The position numbers were made by a program, and so were the translations under genes. Positions 10,887-23,800 of a DNA stretch of 64,000 nt are shown here, piece after piece (within the stretch, counting starts at the first letter, position 1; every line of letters begins with the position of its first letter). The DNA is taken from the NCBI GenBank assembly GCA_946811695.1, contig OX328132.1, positions 53,201,359 through 53,265,358 of the forward strand, given 5' to 3'. The notes below the pieces were generated by a model, which saw only the letters and a list, made by a program, of their open reading frames with translations, had not been told where the DNA came from and ran no database searches. Source of the DNA: Gonocerus acuteangulatus. Its lineage: Eukaryota; Arthropoda; Insecta; Hemiptera; Coreidae.

Positions 10887-11097
10887 ATAAGAAATTTGGT
10901 GTATTGAATCAACTATCAACATTGTCTCACGAATGTCATTAGTTAGATTAAATATTATTGCTATTGCTCATATAACTTCTATTGATTTGGTACTAAGATC
11001 CTTCTTCCCAAGTTTTGGCACACATGTTTACAGAATACAGTTGTGCGTATTTTGCCAGGGTGTATCCAAAACCAACCACCCGTCCCCAAAAAGTGTC

Positions 11098-11100
<3 letters not shown>

Positions 11101-11130
<30 letters not shown>
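11101..11130. repeat. Poly(T) run
   Basis: About 30 consecutive T. On the minus strand it is a poly(A), with no clear retrocopy body beside it. Confidence 0.9.
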
Positions 11131-11135
<5 letters not shown>

Positions 11136-11463
11136 GCCTGTTGATCTCTTTATAGATAAATAGAGAAAATGGGGATTCAGAGAGAGAAATCCTCCAGGCT
11201 CTCGAGCTTTCCTTTTCTCCTTATAGGACAGATTTACTTTCATTCAATTCCAAGTATATCTCTTGATGACTCCTGTGCTGGAAACCCATCCTAACTTCCA
11301 ATTTCTTCACAAACCTTGTGTCAACTTATTAAAAAATGTATAGACTACTCCATTATATCTTAAATACTATCTTTCAAGGTTATTTATATAAAAAAAGTTT
11401 TATTTCTCCGTTTTATTATATTTTTAATGAGATAAATTAAAAAGGAATAACAGGAGAACTGAC

Positions 11464-11598
11464 CACTTAAAACACCCGAATGTGGCGTCAATGTTGTAAG
11501 TGACTCAGGCATCTTTTTCTCTGTCTTTTGTAGAGACACGGGTTGAGAAAGAAGCGAATCGTGTGATACTGATTTTCTGATGGTCTTGTACTTGATGC
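11464..11598 (-). CDS. Coding exon of the minus-strand gene, 135 bases
   Basis: The acceptor TTTATCAG precedes 11598 and the donor GTCAGT follows 11464 (GT with C at +3, so a weaker site). The carried A plus GC gives Ser, then IKYKTIRKSVSHDSLLSQPV, SLQKTEKKMPESLTTLTPHS and GVLS, leaving one G. The leftover G is what the 75-base exons need. The peptide is Ser/Thr-rich and basic, with no known domain. Confidence 0.72.
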
Positions 11599-12538
11599 CT
11601 GATAAATAAAATTGTTAAAGAAATTAGTCCAAATTAAATTAAAACTAGAAGAAAAAAGATTACATTAAACATAACAGGTCAAAATTCACTTAAGTGGCAA
11701 TGTTATTATTTCAATATCACTAATGATATTTTGTTGCTTATCAAGTCAATCTTAGCCAAGAGTCATAACTGTAAAAAATGTGTTACTCTAAAGAATGCTC
11801 TGACTGAATACTATGATGTTCTGACTCTCCACAATTTCAGACATGATGAAATTAATTCTGATTTGCCAGAATAATCAAGTATATTTTCTTTTAAACTTCT
11901 TCACTGAGAGATTTCTTTTCCTCCTACTTCCCGGCAATCAATCAATAGTAATGTGTTTTTTTAAATCACAAATTTTCCTACATTACAGCCTGCTTCTTCA
12001 CAAAGTACATGATGCTTGCACATGTGAAAGCAAAATGTAGAGAATGGGATCATCATAAAACACATCGCGTACGTACAGGAGTAATACCTACCCATTTCAA
12101 ACCAATCAACTATTATTTAGAAGTATTCAACAAAATAATAGGGAATAGTAAACCTAAGGAATAATACTTTTTTAAATATTGTATAAAAAAAAAGTAGGCA
12201 CTATTTTAGAAAATACAAAATAATTTCAGAAATCTATTAAACAGTATTGTTTACAAATTTCAATTATTATTTATAATTTATATTTATGAATATATATGAT
12301 AAAATCTAAATATCACTTTATCAGAAGTTATAGCAGTATTCCTTTAAAACCTCATTGATTCATACTTCTACTGTATTTTCTTCTATATTATTTCAATTAA
12401 TAGATTAAAGGATAGTAAACTGTGCCTGTAACTGTATAACTACCATTTCAACTAATACATAATGCAGATAAAGTTACAAATAATCACATATATTATTACA
12501 AATTCTACATTAATAATACATAATAATTGTATACTTAC
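11599..12538. other. Intron, no recognised feature
   Basis: AT-rich, with no repeat or coding block that I can defend. Confidence 0.6.
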
Positions 12539-13577
12539 TAATTTGTCCTTCTATTTGTGGCATTTTAAGAGCATCAAGGTCTTCCTTCGGTAAATTATAA
12601 GAACTATCTTCATTTCTTTGAGAAATAGTGTTTTTAGGTTTAACACCTTTATTTGTCCATTTAGCCAAACTAATTTTGGGGGACTGTAATAAGAATGTTG
12701 TATCCAGTTCATTTTCATGTCTTCCTTTTATGATAGTGTCAATCGTGGACTTGTCAAAAATATTTGTTTTTTTATGGATAATACTATAATCTCTATCTTC
12801 ACAATGAAGCAAAAAAGTAGTGTCGACAAGCCTAGATGTCTCTTTATTTGGTTCTAATGTTTTACTTGTTTCGTCATCTATTTTTAGTATATTTTCATTA
12901 CTCCCCTTAATGACTAGAGTTTGGTTAGATATTATTCTACTTTTATTAATATTTGGAGCAATGAAAGTATCATCTAGATCCAATGTGATATTTTCTAAAT
13001 TTGTATTAAAATTGCCACTCTTTACATAATCAGCTTTGTTTTGCTTATCTTGTTTGTCTACATTCTCTGAGGGTGTTATTCTATCACTTTTTATAGGAGT
13101 GGAAACAAGAGTTGGTTTAAAAGAAATCCCAACATCTTTTGATTTGGGTGTTGACACAAGTGGTTGCTTAAAAACAGTAAGCTCTTTTGATTTATCTTCA
13201 TCTCGAGCCTTATTATAGGTAGCATTAAGATCACTAATAACAGCCTCTAAAGGTGAAATTTGAGGATTACTTTCCAGCTGAGATGAATTGTCTGGATCGC
13301 TAGAAGTGTAACTCAAAGTATAATCATTCATGAATGATTGAGGCTGTGAAATATTTTCAATTAAAGTGATTTCATCACTTGGACGTGTTTTTGACTTTCT
13401 CGAATCATTGAATGATATATTAGGGCTGTGGGAGGTTATATTAGGAAGTAATCTTTGTACATTTTTTTTAACGTAAGGAGGCAAAATTAAATTTTCCTTA
13501 TTTTGCTGGAGTTTGGCATATTCACTTTTCAGCGAAGAGATGGGCCCACTTTCTTTTACAGCTGCAGTCATAAAAGG
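12539..13577 (-). CDS. Large central coding exon of the minus-strand gene, 1,039 bases
   Basis: The acceptor TTCTTTTTAG precedes 13577 and the donor GTAAGTATAC follows 12539. It opens in phase 0 with PFMTAAVKESGPISSLKSEY and runs about 346 codons to PQIEGQI, leaving one A. The internal ATG is not the gene start, because upstream exons join in frame. The protein is Ser/Asn/Lys/Asp-rich with almost no hydrophobic core, so it is probably disordered. A short motif recurs: LDLDDTFIAP, RLVDTTFLLH and NELDTTFLLQSP; a looser DLNATYN also occurs. KSKDVGISFKPTLVSTPIKS and QPLVSTPKS form another near-repeat and contain S/T-P sites that mitotic kinases could use (inference). No family domain recognised. 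Confidence 0.8.
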
Positions 13578-14627
13578 CTAAAAAGAAAATAAATGAAAAT
13601 AGACAAAATAAGTTAGTGGATGAATTAGTATATCTCATATGTAAGCATATAATCTATTTTAATGTGTTCAACGAGCTTATAATAAATACACAGTATTAAG
13701 AAAATAAAATTAGCATCAATTTTATATACAAATACGTCAGTCCTATAAAAGAAAGAAAGCCTTTATAGGTATTTCTTTATTGTAATGAAGATAAAAAAAA
13801 AAGGGTTTTAATTTTGAAATGCATTGAAGACCAAAAAAAAAAATAATTAACAATTAAAAAGGGACCAATCGAAGCTCCCTCAAAAAATTATCTTTAAATC
13901 GGCATCACGTTCACTAGGCATAGGGACTTTACTCCAAAAATCGTATTTTTTGACCATTTAAAACATTTTTCTTCACATAAGCACTCTTGGATATCATTTT
14001 TGGTTGGGGTTCCTTAATGGCCACCGCCTGGACCCAGTATTAGTTACCTGAATTAATAAATTCTGTCTGCAAAGTAATATTAACACCTTAATGGTGGCTT
14101 TTGAAGGGCGTTCGACAGTGGCACCTTCTACTAAATGGCGGGCATCAAAGGGTCTTCGACACCTGATAGTGCTCCCTCAATTCAGTCTGTGTTTACCTCG
14201 CCACACTATAACAACTCCGTAGTTGTTTGTAGCCATTATAAAGAGGTTTTCTTTAAATCTGATCGGCCTGCCACTGGATTTTTCAATGCACAACCGACTT
14301 TTTCTAATAAATGGCTATTATTCTGTTATGACAAAAAAATAAACTTTTTTTTACAATTTTCCCATACAGTTCAGACTTTTTTTTTTAAATTATTACATGC
14401 TTAGTACTCATTTAAATATTTTAATTAATTAATTTCCGTTGCTCAGACATCCACAAATTGTAAATAAGCACCTGTTGTAAATAAGAACACCAGTTGAAAA
14501 TAAGAACATATTTTCAAAGAAATCAAAATTAACATATATTATTTTTCTAAGCAAATTAATTGTTATTATTATTATGTTTTTATAGAAATTGAATGCTTGA
14601 AAATCGCAACCTGAGGAACTGCTTTTA
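13578..14627. other. Intron, no recognised feature
   Basis: AT-rich. A somewhat GC-richer stretch at about 14090-14290 may be an old repeat fragment, but I could not place it. Confidence 0.5.
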
Positions 14628-15410
14628 TTAGTGTGTATACTCACTTGGAACCCACACACCCGACTGAAAAGAGAGGAACTGAACAGGAGATACGGACTTC
14701 TTCGACGACTATTGGGACCTTCATCAAAACTCACAACACAGAACAAACTCACTATATACAAAACCATCATCAGACCTATTTGGACGTACGGACTTGAACT
14801 GTGGGGAACAACAAAAAGATCAAATATACAAAGAATACAGGCATTCCAATCCAAAGTCCTACGCAAAATAGTTAATGCCCCTTTCTTATCTTATCATGAT
14901 CTGAATATCCCTTTCATCCATGAACTAGCTAAATCCCGATTCCTAACCTTTCACTCCAAACTATCTGCTCATCCCAATCCCAGAGCTCAATCCCTCTCCT
15001 CTCAATCCCACCCCGAAAACCCTCCTAGGAGGCTAAAGAGATCTTGGCCTCGTGAACAACTTTGTAATTAAAGCGGTCAACTAGGAAGTGTCAATAATGA
15101 TTGGCTCCTTCCAAACTTCTATTTTATATTTTGATTTATTATTTTTATTATTATTACTTTTATTTGATTTTCCTTTTAGCTATGATTTATTTATTTACTT
15201 ATTTATTTTTATTATTTTCTTTTTGTTTCTGTAATTCAATTTAAGTATGTACTATTTTTATTTATTTTTTTTTTCTGTATTCTCATTATGTGAAATCATA
15301 AAAATGTCTTTACTTATCACAATTAACCAATGTGCTATATAATTAGTGCAGATGTTAATAAACGCTTTATTATTAAAAAAAAAAAAAAAAAAAAAAATTA
15401 GTATGTATAT
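14628..15410 (+). mobile_element. 5'-truncated jockey-type LINE with target-site duplication
   Basis: 14641-15071 encodes TWNPHTRLKREELNRRYGLL, then KTIIRPIWTYGLELWGTTKR and NIQRIQAFQSKVLRKIVNAP, the post-RT C-terminal segment of jockey-clade ORF2. A TAA at 15069-15071 is followed by a 3' UTR of about 300 bases, AATAAA near 15357 and a poly(A) at about 15375-15397. Imperfect target duplications flank it: TTAGTGTGTATAC (14628-14640) and TTAGTATGTATAT (15398-15410). The RT palm is missing; a typical dead, 5'-truncated insertion. Confidence 0.82.
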
Positions 15411-16924
15411 CCTTCAGTTATGAAAGGGTAATTCCAAGGTAACATATTTTATAGGCTGGGTAATATATCCTTTAGAAATAAAAGATATTCAGGTATATGA
15501 AAAATCCCTTTGTTGATTATTAACCTTTTCTTTGTTTTTGGGAACAAGGAACTATCACATCACAGGTCTAAAATCTGTTTGAGATATTGTCTCTCACATT
15601 CTCACACGTACCCCATAATCCCCTTAAGGTTAAAAATAATATTTGTAAAAAATATTCATCTATTTTTAAGTACGTTCTGTAACAAATTTTACCGATATAT
15701 TTGTCATTACTAAAAAATGGCTTTCCAACACCCGTCTGGAAGCGATTCAATTTCAATGAGAATCTGCATATTTTTCTTTCTGTATGTCATGGAATATCTA
15801 AATTCTTCCCTTCAAAATACTGCGAGGATTTCAGGTTTTCAAAGAATCAAATAAAAGATGCGCTTTGAACCAATAATTTTAAATTCTCTCGCTCTTTTCT
15901 TGTACAGGGGCTTCGGATTATGACAGGTGTCTAATGTTCTTAGCACAAATATAAATTGCAGGAATTGAAGAAAACATTCTCCAATAGATCTTGTAGGAGA
16001 AATCAAAGGTCATCACAAATGGTCAATTGAATCATTGGAGTTTTCAAACATGCGCGCAGAGAAATCCCGAAATATCTTATTCAGGTTCAATGCATCAATG
16101 TTTAATCTGGCCTTCTTGGAAATAAATAAATTAGATCACAGACTATGAAGATAGCTGTGAAATAACGCATATAGGTGTTAGTTTGTATAATTGAAAGTTT
16201 AAGAACGCTAACCAGCAGAGTCTACCAACCAGAACAAGGTTTTATGGGCAAAATGCGTGCGAAAATAATCATTGTGCTCACCGCTTTTTGTTTGTAGGCT
16301 TCCAGGTACATTTTTTATAGGATTTCTAATGTAGGAAAACCAATGAAACCATTTTTAAAGCAATATAAACTTTATCGTTCACAAGAAAAGATGAATAACT
16401 AGTTTTCCTAATCATTGTTGATTTGATTATACAGAAACGAGTCAGTTAAAAAAAATTCCAAAATATTTTATTAACAGATATGAAAAATATTGGGATCTTT
16501 GTACATGATCAAAAATATCTCCAAAACCGTTGAGAAATCCTGGTAAGTAGAAGATTATCATTCGAAAGCTTAAAAAATTCTCTTCAAAAAAAGTCCTATA
16601 GTAATTGTTGATGGGGCGATGTCAATCAGGGAAATAAGTGTTTAAAACTTTAAAAGAGTTAATTTTGTTCTTTTGAAAGGGGTTTTGTGTCTCTTTGCCT
16701 CACCTTTTAATTGTTTTTTTTTTTTTTCCTCAATTGCATTTAGCAGGAAAATGAGTATTGTAGTAAAACCAGGTCAGCAAATCAGAAACACATTTTTAGT
16801 AATAGTGTTTTCCTAGAGTGAACGCTGAGAAAGAGAATAGAGTAATTTCCGATAAGGATACTGCCATTTTCCAGTTGTGGGATCTAAATTTATTGTATAT
16901 TTTTCACGAATGATCAAACTTGCT
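15411..16924. other. Intron with one old repeat fragment
   Basis: About 16240-16380 contains GTAGGCTTCCAGGTACATTT, which recurs in similar form at about 33060-33100, so it belongs to a dispersed repeat. The rest shows nothing defensible. Confidence 0.5.
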
Positions 16925-18062
16925 TACACCCCGGCACTACAGATCTTTGTGACCCTTGGCCTTCCGGACTATGCTCTTCCATCCGTCACGATCCATGGCA
17001 GCGTTCCTCCAATGTTACACCCAGATTAGCAGCATCCCTTGCTACTTCGTCTTTCCAACGGCTTCATGGCCTGCCTCTTTTTCTCTTTTTTCCTAGGATT
17101 GCCATGTCCAACATCCTCTTTTGCAACCTCTCCTCCTTCATTCTCACAATGTGATCCGTCCACCGCAGCCTACCTGCTTTTATATAATTAACAATATCCT
17201 GATTTTTCAGTATGGATGCAATTTCAGCATTACTCTTTATCTTCCATTTTCCATCTATTTAGGTAACAACCAGTTTGATAAGAGTATTGTACAGCTTCAA
17301 TTTGGTCTTCCTTGTGAGAATGTTTGATTTGAGGAGCTTGAGGTTTGCGTAACCTGCCATTGCCAGCCATTATTCTTTTTTGTATTTCGTGGCTAATCCT
17401 GTTTTCTTTGTTGATTGAGGAGCCTAAGTAAGTTAAACTGGACACACTTTCAAAATTATAATCGGACAGGAAGATGTTGGTTTTTTAGTCCAGTTTGATC
17501 ATTTGAGGCTCTTAGTATCATATATTTTGTTTTTTCCTGATTTATCGTGAGCCCAACCGCATTGCCTCTTTCTACTATAATACCAAAGGCTTCAAGAGCT
17601 GCTTCACTTCTGGCCATAATAGCCAAATTATCCGCATATGCACAGATTTGCCAGGTTTATTGGCTAATGTTCCATCCTTAATTGCATCTTTCACTGCAAA
17701 ATGTAAAGCCAAGTTGAACAGTGTAGCCGATAATGCGTCACCCTGCCTTACTCCAGAAATTACCTCAAAGGGGTCACCCACTTTGTTTCCGATCAGGACC
17801 TTAGCAGTAGTGCTATCTAATGTCATTTTTATAAGCCTAATCAGTTTTGGAGGGATGCCATATTCCTCAAGAATGCTAACTAGTGCTGCTCTTCTTATAC
17901 TGTCAAATGCTTGTTTATAGTCAATAAATAGAAGGCGTAGGTCCATATTATATTCATAGAAGAGTTCCATAGTTTGTCTAATTACAAAAATTTGATCTAT
18001 TGTGCCTCTCCCATATCAGAACCCACATTCGTATTCCCCCAAGATCTTTTCTGTATAAGAGT
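16925..18062 (-). pseudogene. RTE-type LINE reverse transcriptase relic
   Basis: Read on the minus strand from 18062: GRGTIDQIF, MDLRLLFIDYKQAFDSIRRA (RT motif A), then SGVRQGDALSATLFNLAL (motif B, 17750-17690). After a frameshift come AYADNLAIMARSEAALEAFG (motif C at 17627-17638, YADN in place of YADD), INQEKTKYMILRASND, SSLTYLGSSINKENRISHEI, and a tail at about 16960-17160 reading WTDHIVRMKEERLQKRMLDM. This order is that of RTE-like LINEs of arthropods. A stop (about 18015), several frameshifts and the lost catalytic Asp show it is dead. Confidence 0.8.
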
Positions 18063-18599
18063 GAATTATCAAAACTTACCAATAATTGCTTCTATTCCTT
18101 TACTAATGGAACTAGGGATGTGAATGGAAAAAACATCAAGACGACGCAGTTCCTGCAAGTCAGACTTTTTCAAAATATCACAAAAATTGTTTACAAATTG
18201 AGTTAAGTATCTACAGAAATGATTGTATGCATTGGATGAGCACAGGTGGAGATAATGGTTTTAAGATAGACTTGAGATGAGAACAAATACAGTGAAGCTA
18301 AGAGTATGTAGAAATCATCTCACCCCACTCTTAGGCACTTCAGACCTTTAAAGGCCAGGCCTCATCCACATTTCACCTTCACACAGCTCTATCAGCTATT
18401 CTGTTGTCAGATTCTATACTGACATAAGTCATCCTCCAGTCACCGTAGCCAAGGACATGGTCACAGGCAGCATTTTCATTTGAGATAAGTGAGCCAAATC
18501 ATCCTCATCTCGAAGATATCAAGCTTGGCTCATCTCGGTTCTTCTTGGAGTGTAGAATTTTTATTACTTGCAAGTGGTCTCATTCACAAGAGCTTTTTT
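18063..18599. other. Intron with a shared repeat fragment
   Basis: 18138-18172 (GACGACGCAGTTCCTGCAAG) resembles 35270-35300 (GATGACGCAGTCTCTGCGAG), so a dispersed repeat is present. Nothing else recognised. Confidence 0.45.
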
Positions 18600-18830
18600 G
18601 AAAAATATACATCTATTCATTAATATCTATTTTGTCTCCTTCAAAGTAATCTCTCTTAGATATAATATTCTTGAGCTAGCGCTTCCTCTAATCCTCGAAT
18701 CACATCTGATATGCGCTTTTTGGTATGGCCTTTAGGTCTTCCAGCGAGAATGTCTTTATCTCTTCAATCGTGGATAAACGCCATCCTTTCATGAGTCACT
18801 TCTGTTTAGTAGACATGAAAAGTTACAGAG
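18600..18830 (-). pseudogene. mariner-like transposase C-terminal relic
   Basis: On the minus strand: MKGWRLSTIEEIKTFSLEDL, KAIPKSAYQM, a stop, then KRDYFEGDKIDINE. This matches the C-terminal tail ...TIEEIK...LKAIPKSAYQKCFEDW...GDYFEG of a common arthropod mariner-like transposase. Several stops; no TIRs identified. Confidence 0.6.
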
Positions 18831-18921
18831 TACTAATGAATCCAATGAATACGGAGCAGTTTTTTACCAAAATATCACATAATTTTCCTTTTCTTTTTAA
18901 ATCCTATCATACCAAAAACAT

Positions 18922-18924
<3 letters not shown>

Positions 18925-18966
<42 letters not shown>
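18925..18966. repeat. (TA)n microsatellite
   Basis: About 21 TA units directly upstream of the Penelope-like frame. Confidence 0.9.
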
Positions 18967-18969
<3 letters not shown>

Positions 18970-18970
<1 letters not shown>

Positions 18971-20220
18971 TGGAGGACTTTGAAAGGCGATTGATCGAAG
19001 GCACCGAACACAAAACAAGGCTTTGGCTACGATATGTGGATGATGTCTTCGCAATCTCGCAGCATGCTGCAGAGGAACTCAAAAAAATTCCTTATCTCAT
19101 AAACAACTCGCACCCGGCCATCCGACTTACCATCAAAGAAGAGAAGGACGTCAGATTGACTTTCCTGGACATCCTGATTATTAAAGGAAACCAACGGTGA
19201 ACTGGAACATTCTGTCTACAGAAAACCTTCGGCCACCGGAAGATATCTCCACGCCGATTCTCACCACCACACAGCAAAAAAAAAATACGAGTGATTAAAA
19301 CACTTGCACAAAGGGCTTTAACCCTGTGCAGTAACCAGTCGCTCCTAAGAGCAGTACTCAATCGATCATCAATTGATAGATGACCTAGCCGGAAATGGAT
19401 ATGAGAGGAAGAAGTTGGCTCAAACTATAAGGATAGTGGAAGAGTGCCACCATGATGAGAGGAACCAGAGGGTAACAGAAAACCGAAGCAGGATTACCCT
19501 ACTGTATATATCAGTGATGTCAGTAAGAAGCTAGGCAGATTATTTAGAAAACAGGAGATAGAGGTCACCTACAAGCCGCTGAACAAAATCGGGGATTGGC
19601 TTAATAAAAGCAAGGACCTGCAGCAATTAAAAGACCAGGGTGTATACCTACAACCTGTAACTGTGAGAAGGTGAGTGTATATAGGACAGACAGGCACCCG
19701 GATTGGGCAACTACAGACTGGGATGCACCAAATCCTCTGTGGGGGCAACACATGGATAAGAGTGCCCCAAGCAGCTCCTGTTTGACCAAGTCAAACCCCC
19801 TGTCCCTGGCTAAGGAAGACAAGCTGAACAGGAGTCTCATCAGGGAGGCAATCGAGATCCATTAGCATCCAACCAACTTCAATACAGAAGGAGGACTCAT
19901 CCTCGCCAACACCTGGCGGGCCATCTGAATAGGACTGAGGAGAAGCCACCTACACAAGACCACCAATGCTCCAAGCGGGCGACTGAAGTAGTAAACAAAG
20001 ACAGGCGAAACCTTATTGGCCCAGAATCCTCGTATCTCATTGGCTCGCCTAGTCTCTGACCAAGAAGGATAAGAATGGCCCAAAGCGAGGACAGCCTTAT
20101 TCCCTTATCAACCAGCAAGGATGAACGACAGCCAGAAGAAGCCAGAGTGGAATCTGGCAAAGTATTGAGGAGAAAGGTGGAGCAAGCCTGCTGGAGAAAG
20201 AAGCCGCATCACAACAAACA
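18970..20220 (+). pseudogene. Penelope-like retroelement, RT C-terminus plus GIY-YIG endonuclease
   Basis: 18970-19200 encodes FERRLIEGTEHKTRLWLRYV then DDVFAISQHAAEELKKI, with the YVDD catalytic box, and VRLTFLDILI, as in Penelope-like RTs. After frameshifts, GRLFRKQEIEVTYKPLNKIG (19538-19597) is the linker and KVSVYIGQT (about 19670-19690) is the GIY-YIG start. IREAIEIH near 19845 matches the C-terminal helix. Its 3' region includes a large palindrome (20353-20564). It differs clearly from the copy at 1252-2110. Confidence 0.75.
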
Positions 20221-20222
20221 CA

Positions 20223-20564
<342 letters not shown>

Positions 20565-20770
20565 CACCTCGACGGCTAACTATCTGATCATCATGATATA
20601 TATATATATATTACAATTTTCATTAATAATGCTTTATAGTTGATAAATGTAAAATTATCATGCCCTCCTACTGCAGTCAGTAGCAGCACAGATGTTGATA
20701 AATATTCCTAATTTGGAAATGGAGGTAAAACCATTCCATTTGTAACCAATAGGCTTAGTGGACCAAATAT

Positions 20771-22485
20771 AGGGTTGTCTGGAAAGTTCGTAGAGATTTT
20801 TAAAATAAGGTTTTATCTTTTAACTTTTATTAATGCAAGGCTATTTTTGTTTATATATATTTAATCCGCAATGTGTTCACTGTTTTCATAATTTGTCTTC
20901 ATCTCAGGTCAGTATGTCAAGTTTCTGCTTACCAAACATGAGCAACCATAAAGACCATTTATGGCAAAGAAGGTTGGGTAAGCCTGTCTGTACAATGTTT
21001 CGGGTTCCCATGAGCACAGCAAAAGGAACCTTAAAAACGAATTCCTCTTGTGATGACTTACTTAAAAGAAATGTGGATGATCCTTTTGTGAAAGGAATGG
21101 TAATTGGTGAAAAAATGGATTCTATCCAAAAAAGGCCGGCTTGCAGGAACTGCGTCATCTTAGCGTCGTTCCGTACATCTCGAAGAAATGGAATAGATTA
21201 GCATCACAAATCATAGGAAACTGACAGTAGCCAACTTACACAGAAGTGGATAATTCTTAATCCTCATTCTGAACTATGTCAATACAATTATGTACTGAAA
21301 ACGTACTCACTCTTCTACTACTGCTCAGAAGGCTCTATTCCAAACAACTAAAAATTCATTGTCATTTTAAATTTCTAGTTTTACTAGCAAATTCATTTTA
21401 CTGTTATAATCAACTGTAAATATGTGCTTCATGGCAAATAAAATTCCATTCTCCCGTGGGATAAATCTTTGCTAAAAAACAAGAACTTAAGCTGCTATAA
21501 GATAACTTCAGCTGTAGCAGTATGAGGAAGGTTATTTAGATAGGAAAATTGAAAACAAACATATGTATACACCATCATGATTAGCCACTGCCATCATGAT
21601 TACCACAGCCATCAGGATTACCACAGCAACTCCAAACTTATTACCAATACCTTTCATAGTTTCTTGGCTTATTTTACTAAAATACTAATTTTACTGATAA
21701 ATTATATTTAAAACAAAAACAACCAATTAAAAAGTGAGATAAACAATGACAAAAACTGGTTTAAATGAACAAAACAAACACTTTTTAAGTTTTAAGCGCT
21801 TATATCTCTCTTCAGAACCTTTTTCGTAGAGAATTTAGCAAGCGTTCGAATGATCAACTTCCACTTACAACGAGTTCCCAACCGTTATTGAGATATTTAT
21901 GAAAAATGTACGATTGTGTCGTGAGGTCAACCTCACAAGCGGGTTCGCCCTATGGAGGTAGGGAGGAACCGCGCTAAAACCATCTGGAAAAAATCATATT
22001 GATTGTCTAGAACAGCTTCACTCAGTATTTGGTGTGGCTGAAAGGGATCTCTACATTTTGAGTTACTTCCACAAAACCTTGTTATATTTACTGCTCCTAG
22101 TTAGATTGACGAAAGGCAGCAATTGAAGAAAATGCCCAGAGTAGACAAATAGGAAATTTTTACTAATCTAACATGACAATGCTTGAGCTCACGTATATTA
22201 AGGACTCAGCAGCACTTATTGAGCTTCCGATGGAAGCTTTTACCTTTCCCTCCCGAACAAACCTGACATTGCTCCTACAGATTACCATCTTTTCCATTCC
22301 CTTTAAAAGTTTCTGCAGGAGAAATCCTGACCTACAGAAGGTATGAAAAGGGACCTTACATAATTCTTCAGACACAAAGATAGTCATTTTTGGATCTTTA
22401 TGGCTGTTGGGAAAGGGTAATAGCTAATGGTGGTAACTATACTTAATTTGAATAATGAATTTTAAAATCTTTCTTTTTTTTCAAA
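20771..22485 (+). mobile_element. Decayed mariner with an extra internal segment
   Basis: GGTTGTCTGGAAAGTTCGTA at 20773 is a mariner-type terminus. 22170-22440 carries an HDNA-like start, PDIAPTDYHLFHSL with following KFLQEKS, and MAVGKGNS, i.e. the last third of a mariner transposase with stops. The total, about 1.7 kb, exceeds the usual 1.3 kb; the excess may be the segment at about 20890-21240, which does not look like transposase. Confidence 0.6.
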
Positions 22486-22863
22486 ATTATTTTACTAACT
22501 TTCAAGACAAATGTATACTTCCTCACAGGAAGTTATTTTTCTAAATATGAAATTATTTGAGGGAGAAAGAACTCATTTATTACCATACCTCTAAGTTTCA
22601 AAATTATATAAAACTCTATTTTCTATATACCACTTTTATAATTATTATAACTGCATTGCTGAGAACTATTTTTACACTTCAATCAGGCATCTACTTGAAA
22701 GGTCAGAAAAAATAATCAAACAAATAACCCTTAGAATTAAACTTATTTTTCTGAAAATGTTTAACTCAGGTGATTATATACATTAACATACGCTTCATAT
22801 TTGGATAAAATCCTGATAAAAACAATGCAATTTATGTGAAAATTGATTAATTCAAATTCTTAC

Positions 22864-23012
22864 AATTTTTGTGGTTGCTGTAACCTCAGTCTTTTTTATA
22901 CTAACATCTACATTAACATCAGTGTGTTTTTGAGTTTGTGGTATATTCTTTCCACTGCCAAGTACAGATTGCTTCTTTGGTCGGGTAAAGGTTCTTGTGT
23001 CAATGACATGAC
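22864..23012 (-). CDS. Third coding exon of the minus-strand gene, 149 bases
   Basis: The acceptor TTATGGCAG precedes 23012 and the donor GTAAGAATT follows 22864. The carried G plus GT gives Gly, then HVIDTRTFTRPKKQSVLGSG, KNIPQTQKHTDVNVDVSIKK and TEVTATTKI, ending in phase 0. That fits exactly between 24842-24954 (leaves one G) and 12539-13577 (opens in phase 0). Polar and basic, with no known domain. Confidence 0.78.
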
Positions 23013-23583
23013 CTGCCATAACCAGAAGTTAGAAATGTTAGTATTTGTAAACCATAAAAATATATGAACACTACATAATATTAGAAAAGCATTCTGAGTG
23101 TATTTAAGTTACCTACAAAATTGGACATAGCCTTTTGGCAAGTCCATGAGTAATTCCGTGAATTAGATTTCAAGTCATTTCAGATCATATGGAATGCCTT
23201 AACTTTAAGTGGTACTAGTCTAATATAGTCTCAATCTAATTGATTTTAGGAAACAAGATAATGAAGAAAATATGACAGGATAATTTTTTAGGATTGTGTC
23301 AGTGATTTTAGTATTTGTAGTTGAAAGAGGATTCGTCATTGTTGGCTAATATTGTTAGAAAATAGTATTTTTTAGTAAAGGTTTAAAAAAAAAAAAAAAA
23401 ATGAATATATTTGATGATATTAAGTAAAATTTTTATGATCAAATGGTACTGAGTGATGATAAAGAGGAGCCCAATAAGATTTTAAATGATTTTTTTAGTC
23501 ATGCTAGAAAATATATCATGAAGTTTAATATAAAAAAAAAGTAAATAAGATCATATATTTTTATAAAACAAAATGGGATGACT

Positions 23584-23800
23584 TAACCCTTAGAGTGCAG
23601 CAAGTTGACCTGGCCTACCAATCACTGAGTGCGGTAAACCTGTAATACAATACTTGCCTTGGGTGCAGCATATTTCTCTGAGTGTTGTACATTAATTTTC
23701 CCATTCCCTTTTTTGATCCAAGTTGTGGACCAAAAGTTGCAGAGTTAAAAATATTTATATTATTTACAAAATTCACATATTTTTATTATTTAAAAATTTC
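23584..23800 (+). repeat. piggyBac-like dispersed repeat, copy 1
   Basis: TTAACCCTTAGAGTGCAGC opens the block. The same end and interior occur inverted at about 61500-61704, e.g. AATACTTGCCTTGGGTGC here versus GCACCCAGGGCAAGTATT there, and TTTTTTGATCCAAG versus CTGGATCAAAAAGG. TTAACCCTT plus the TTAA edge suggests piggyBac-type termini. Confidence 0.55.

Larger units (their letters stand above)
8861..10981. repeat. Large inverted repeat enclosing two transposon relics
   Basis: 8861-8952 is an inverted near-copy of 10889-10981; for example TTGATTCAATACACCAAATT on the left matches AATTTGGTGTATTGAATCAA on the right. Between the arms sit a mariner inverted dimer (9014-9712) and a second TIR element (about 9731-10886). 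Either an older element was opened by both insertions, or a local inverted duplication occurred. Confidence 0.7.

Noticed and set aside
14429..14866. 145-residue minus-strand frame
   Set aside because: It is largely antisense to the jockey-type LINE frame at 14641-15071 and has no domain.
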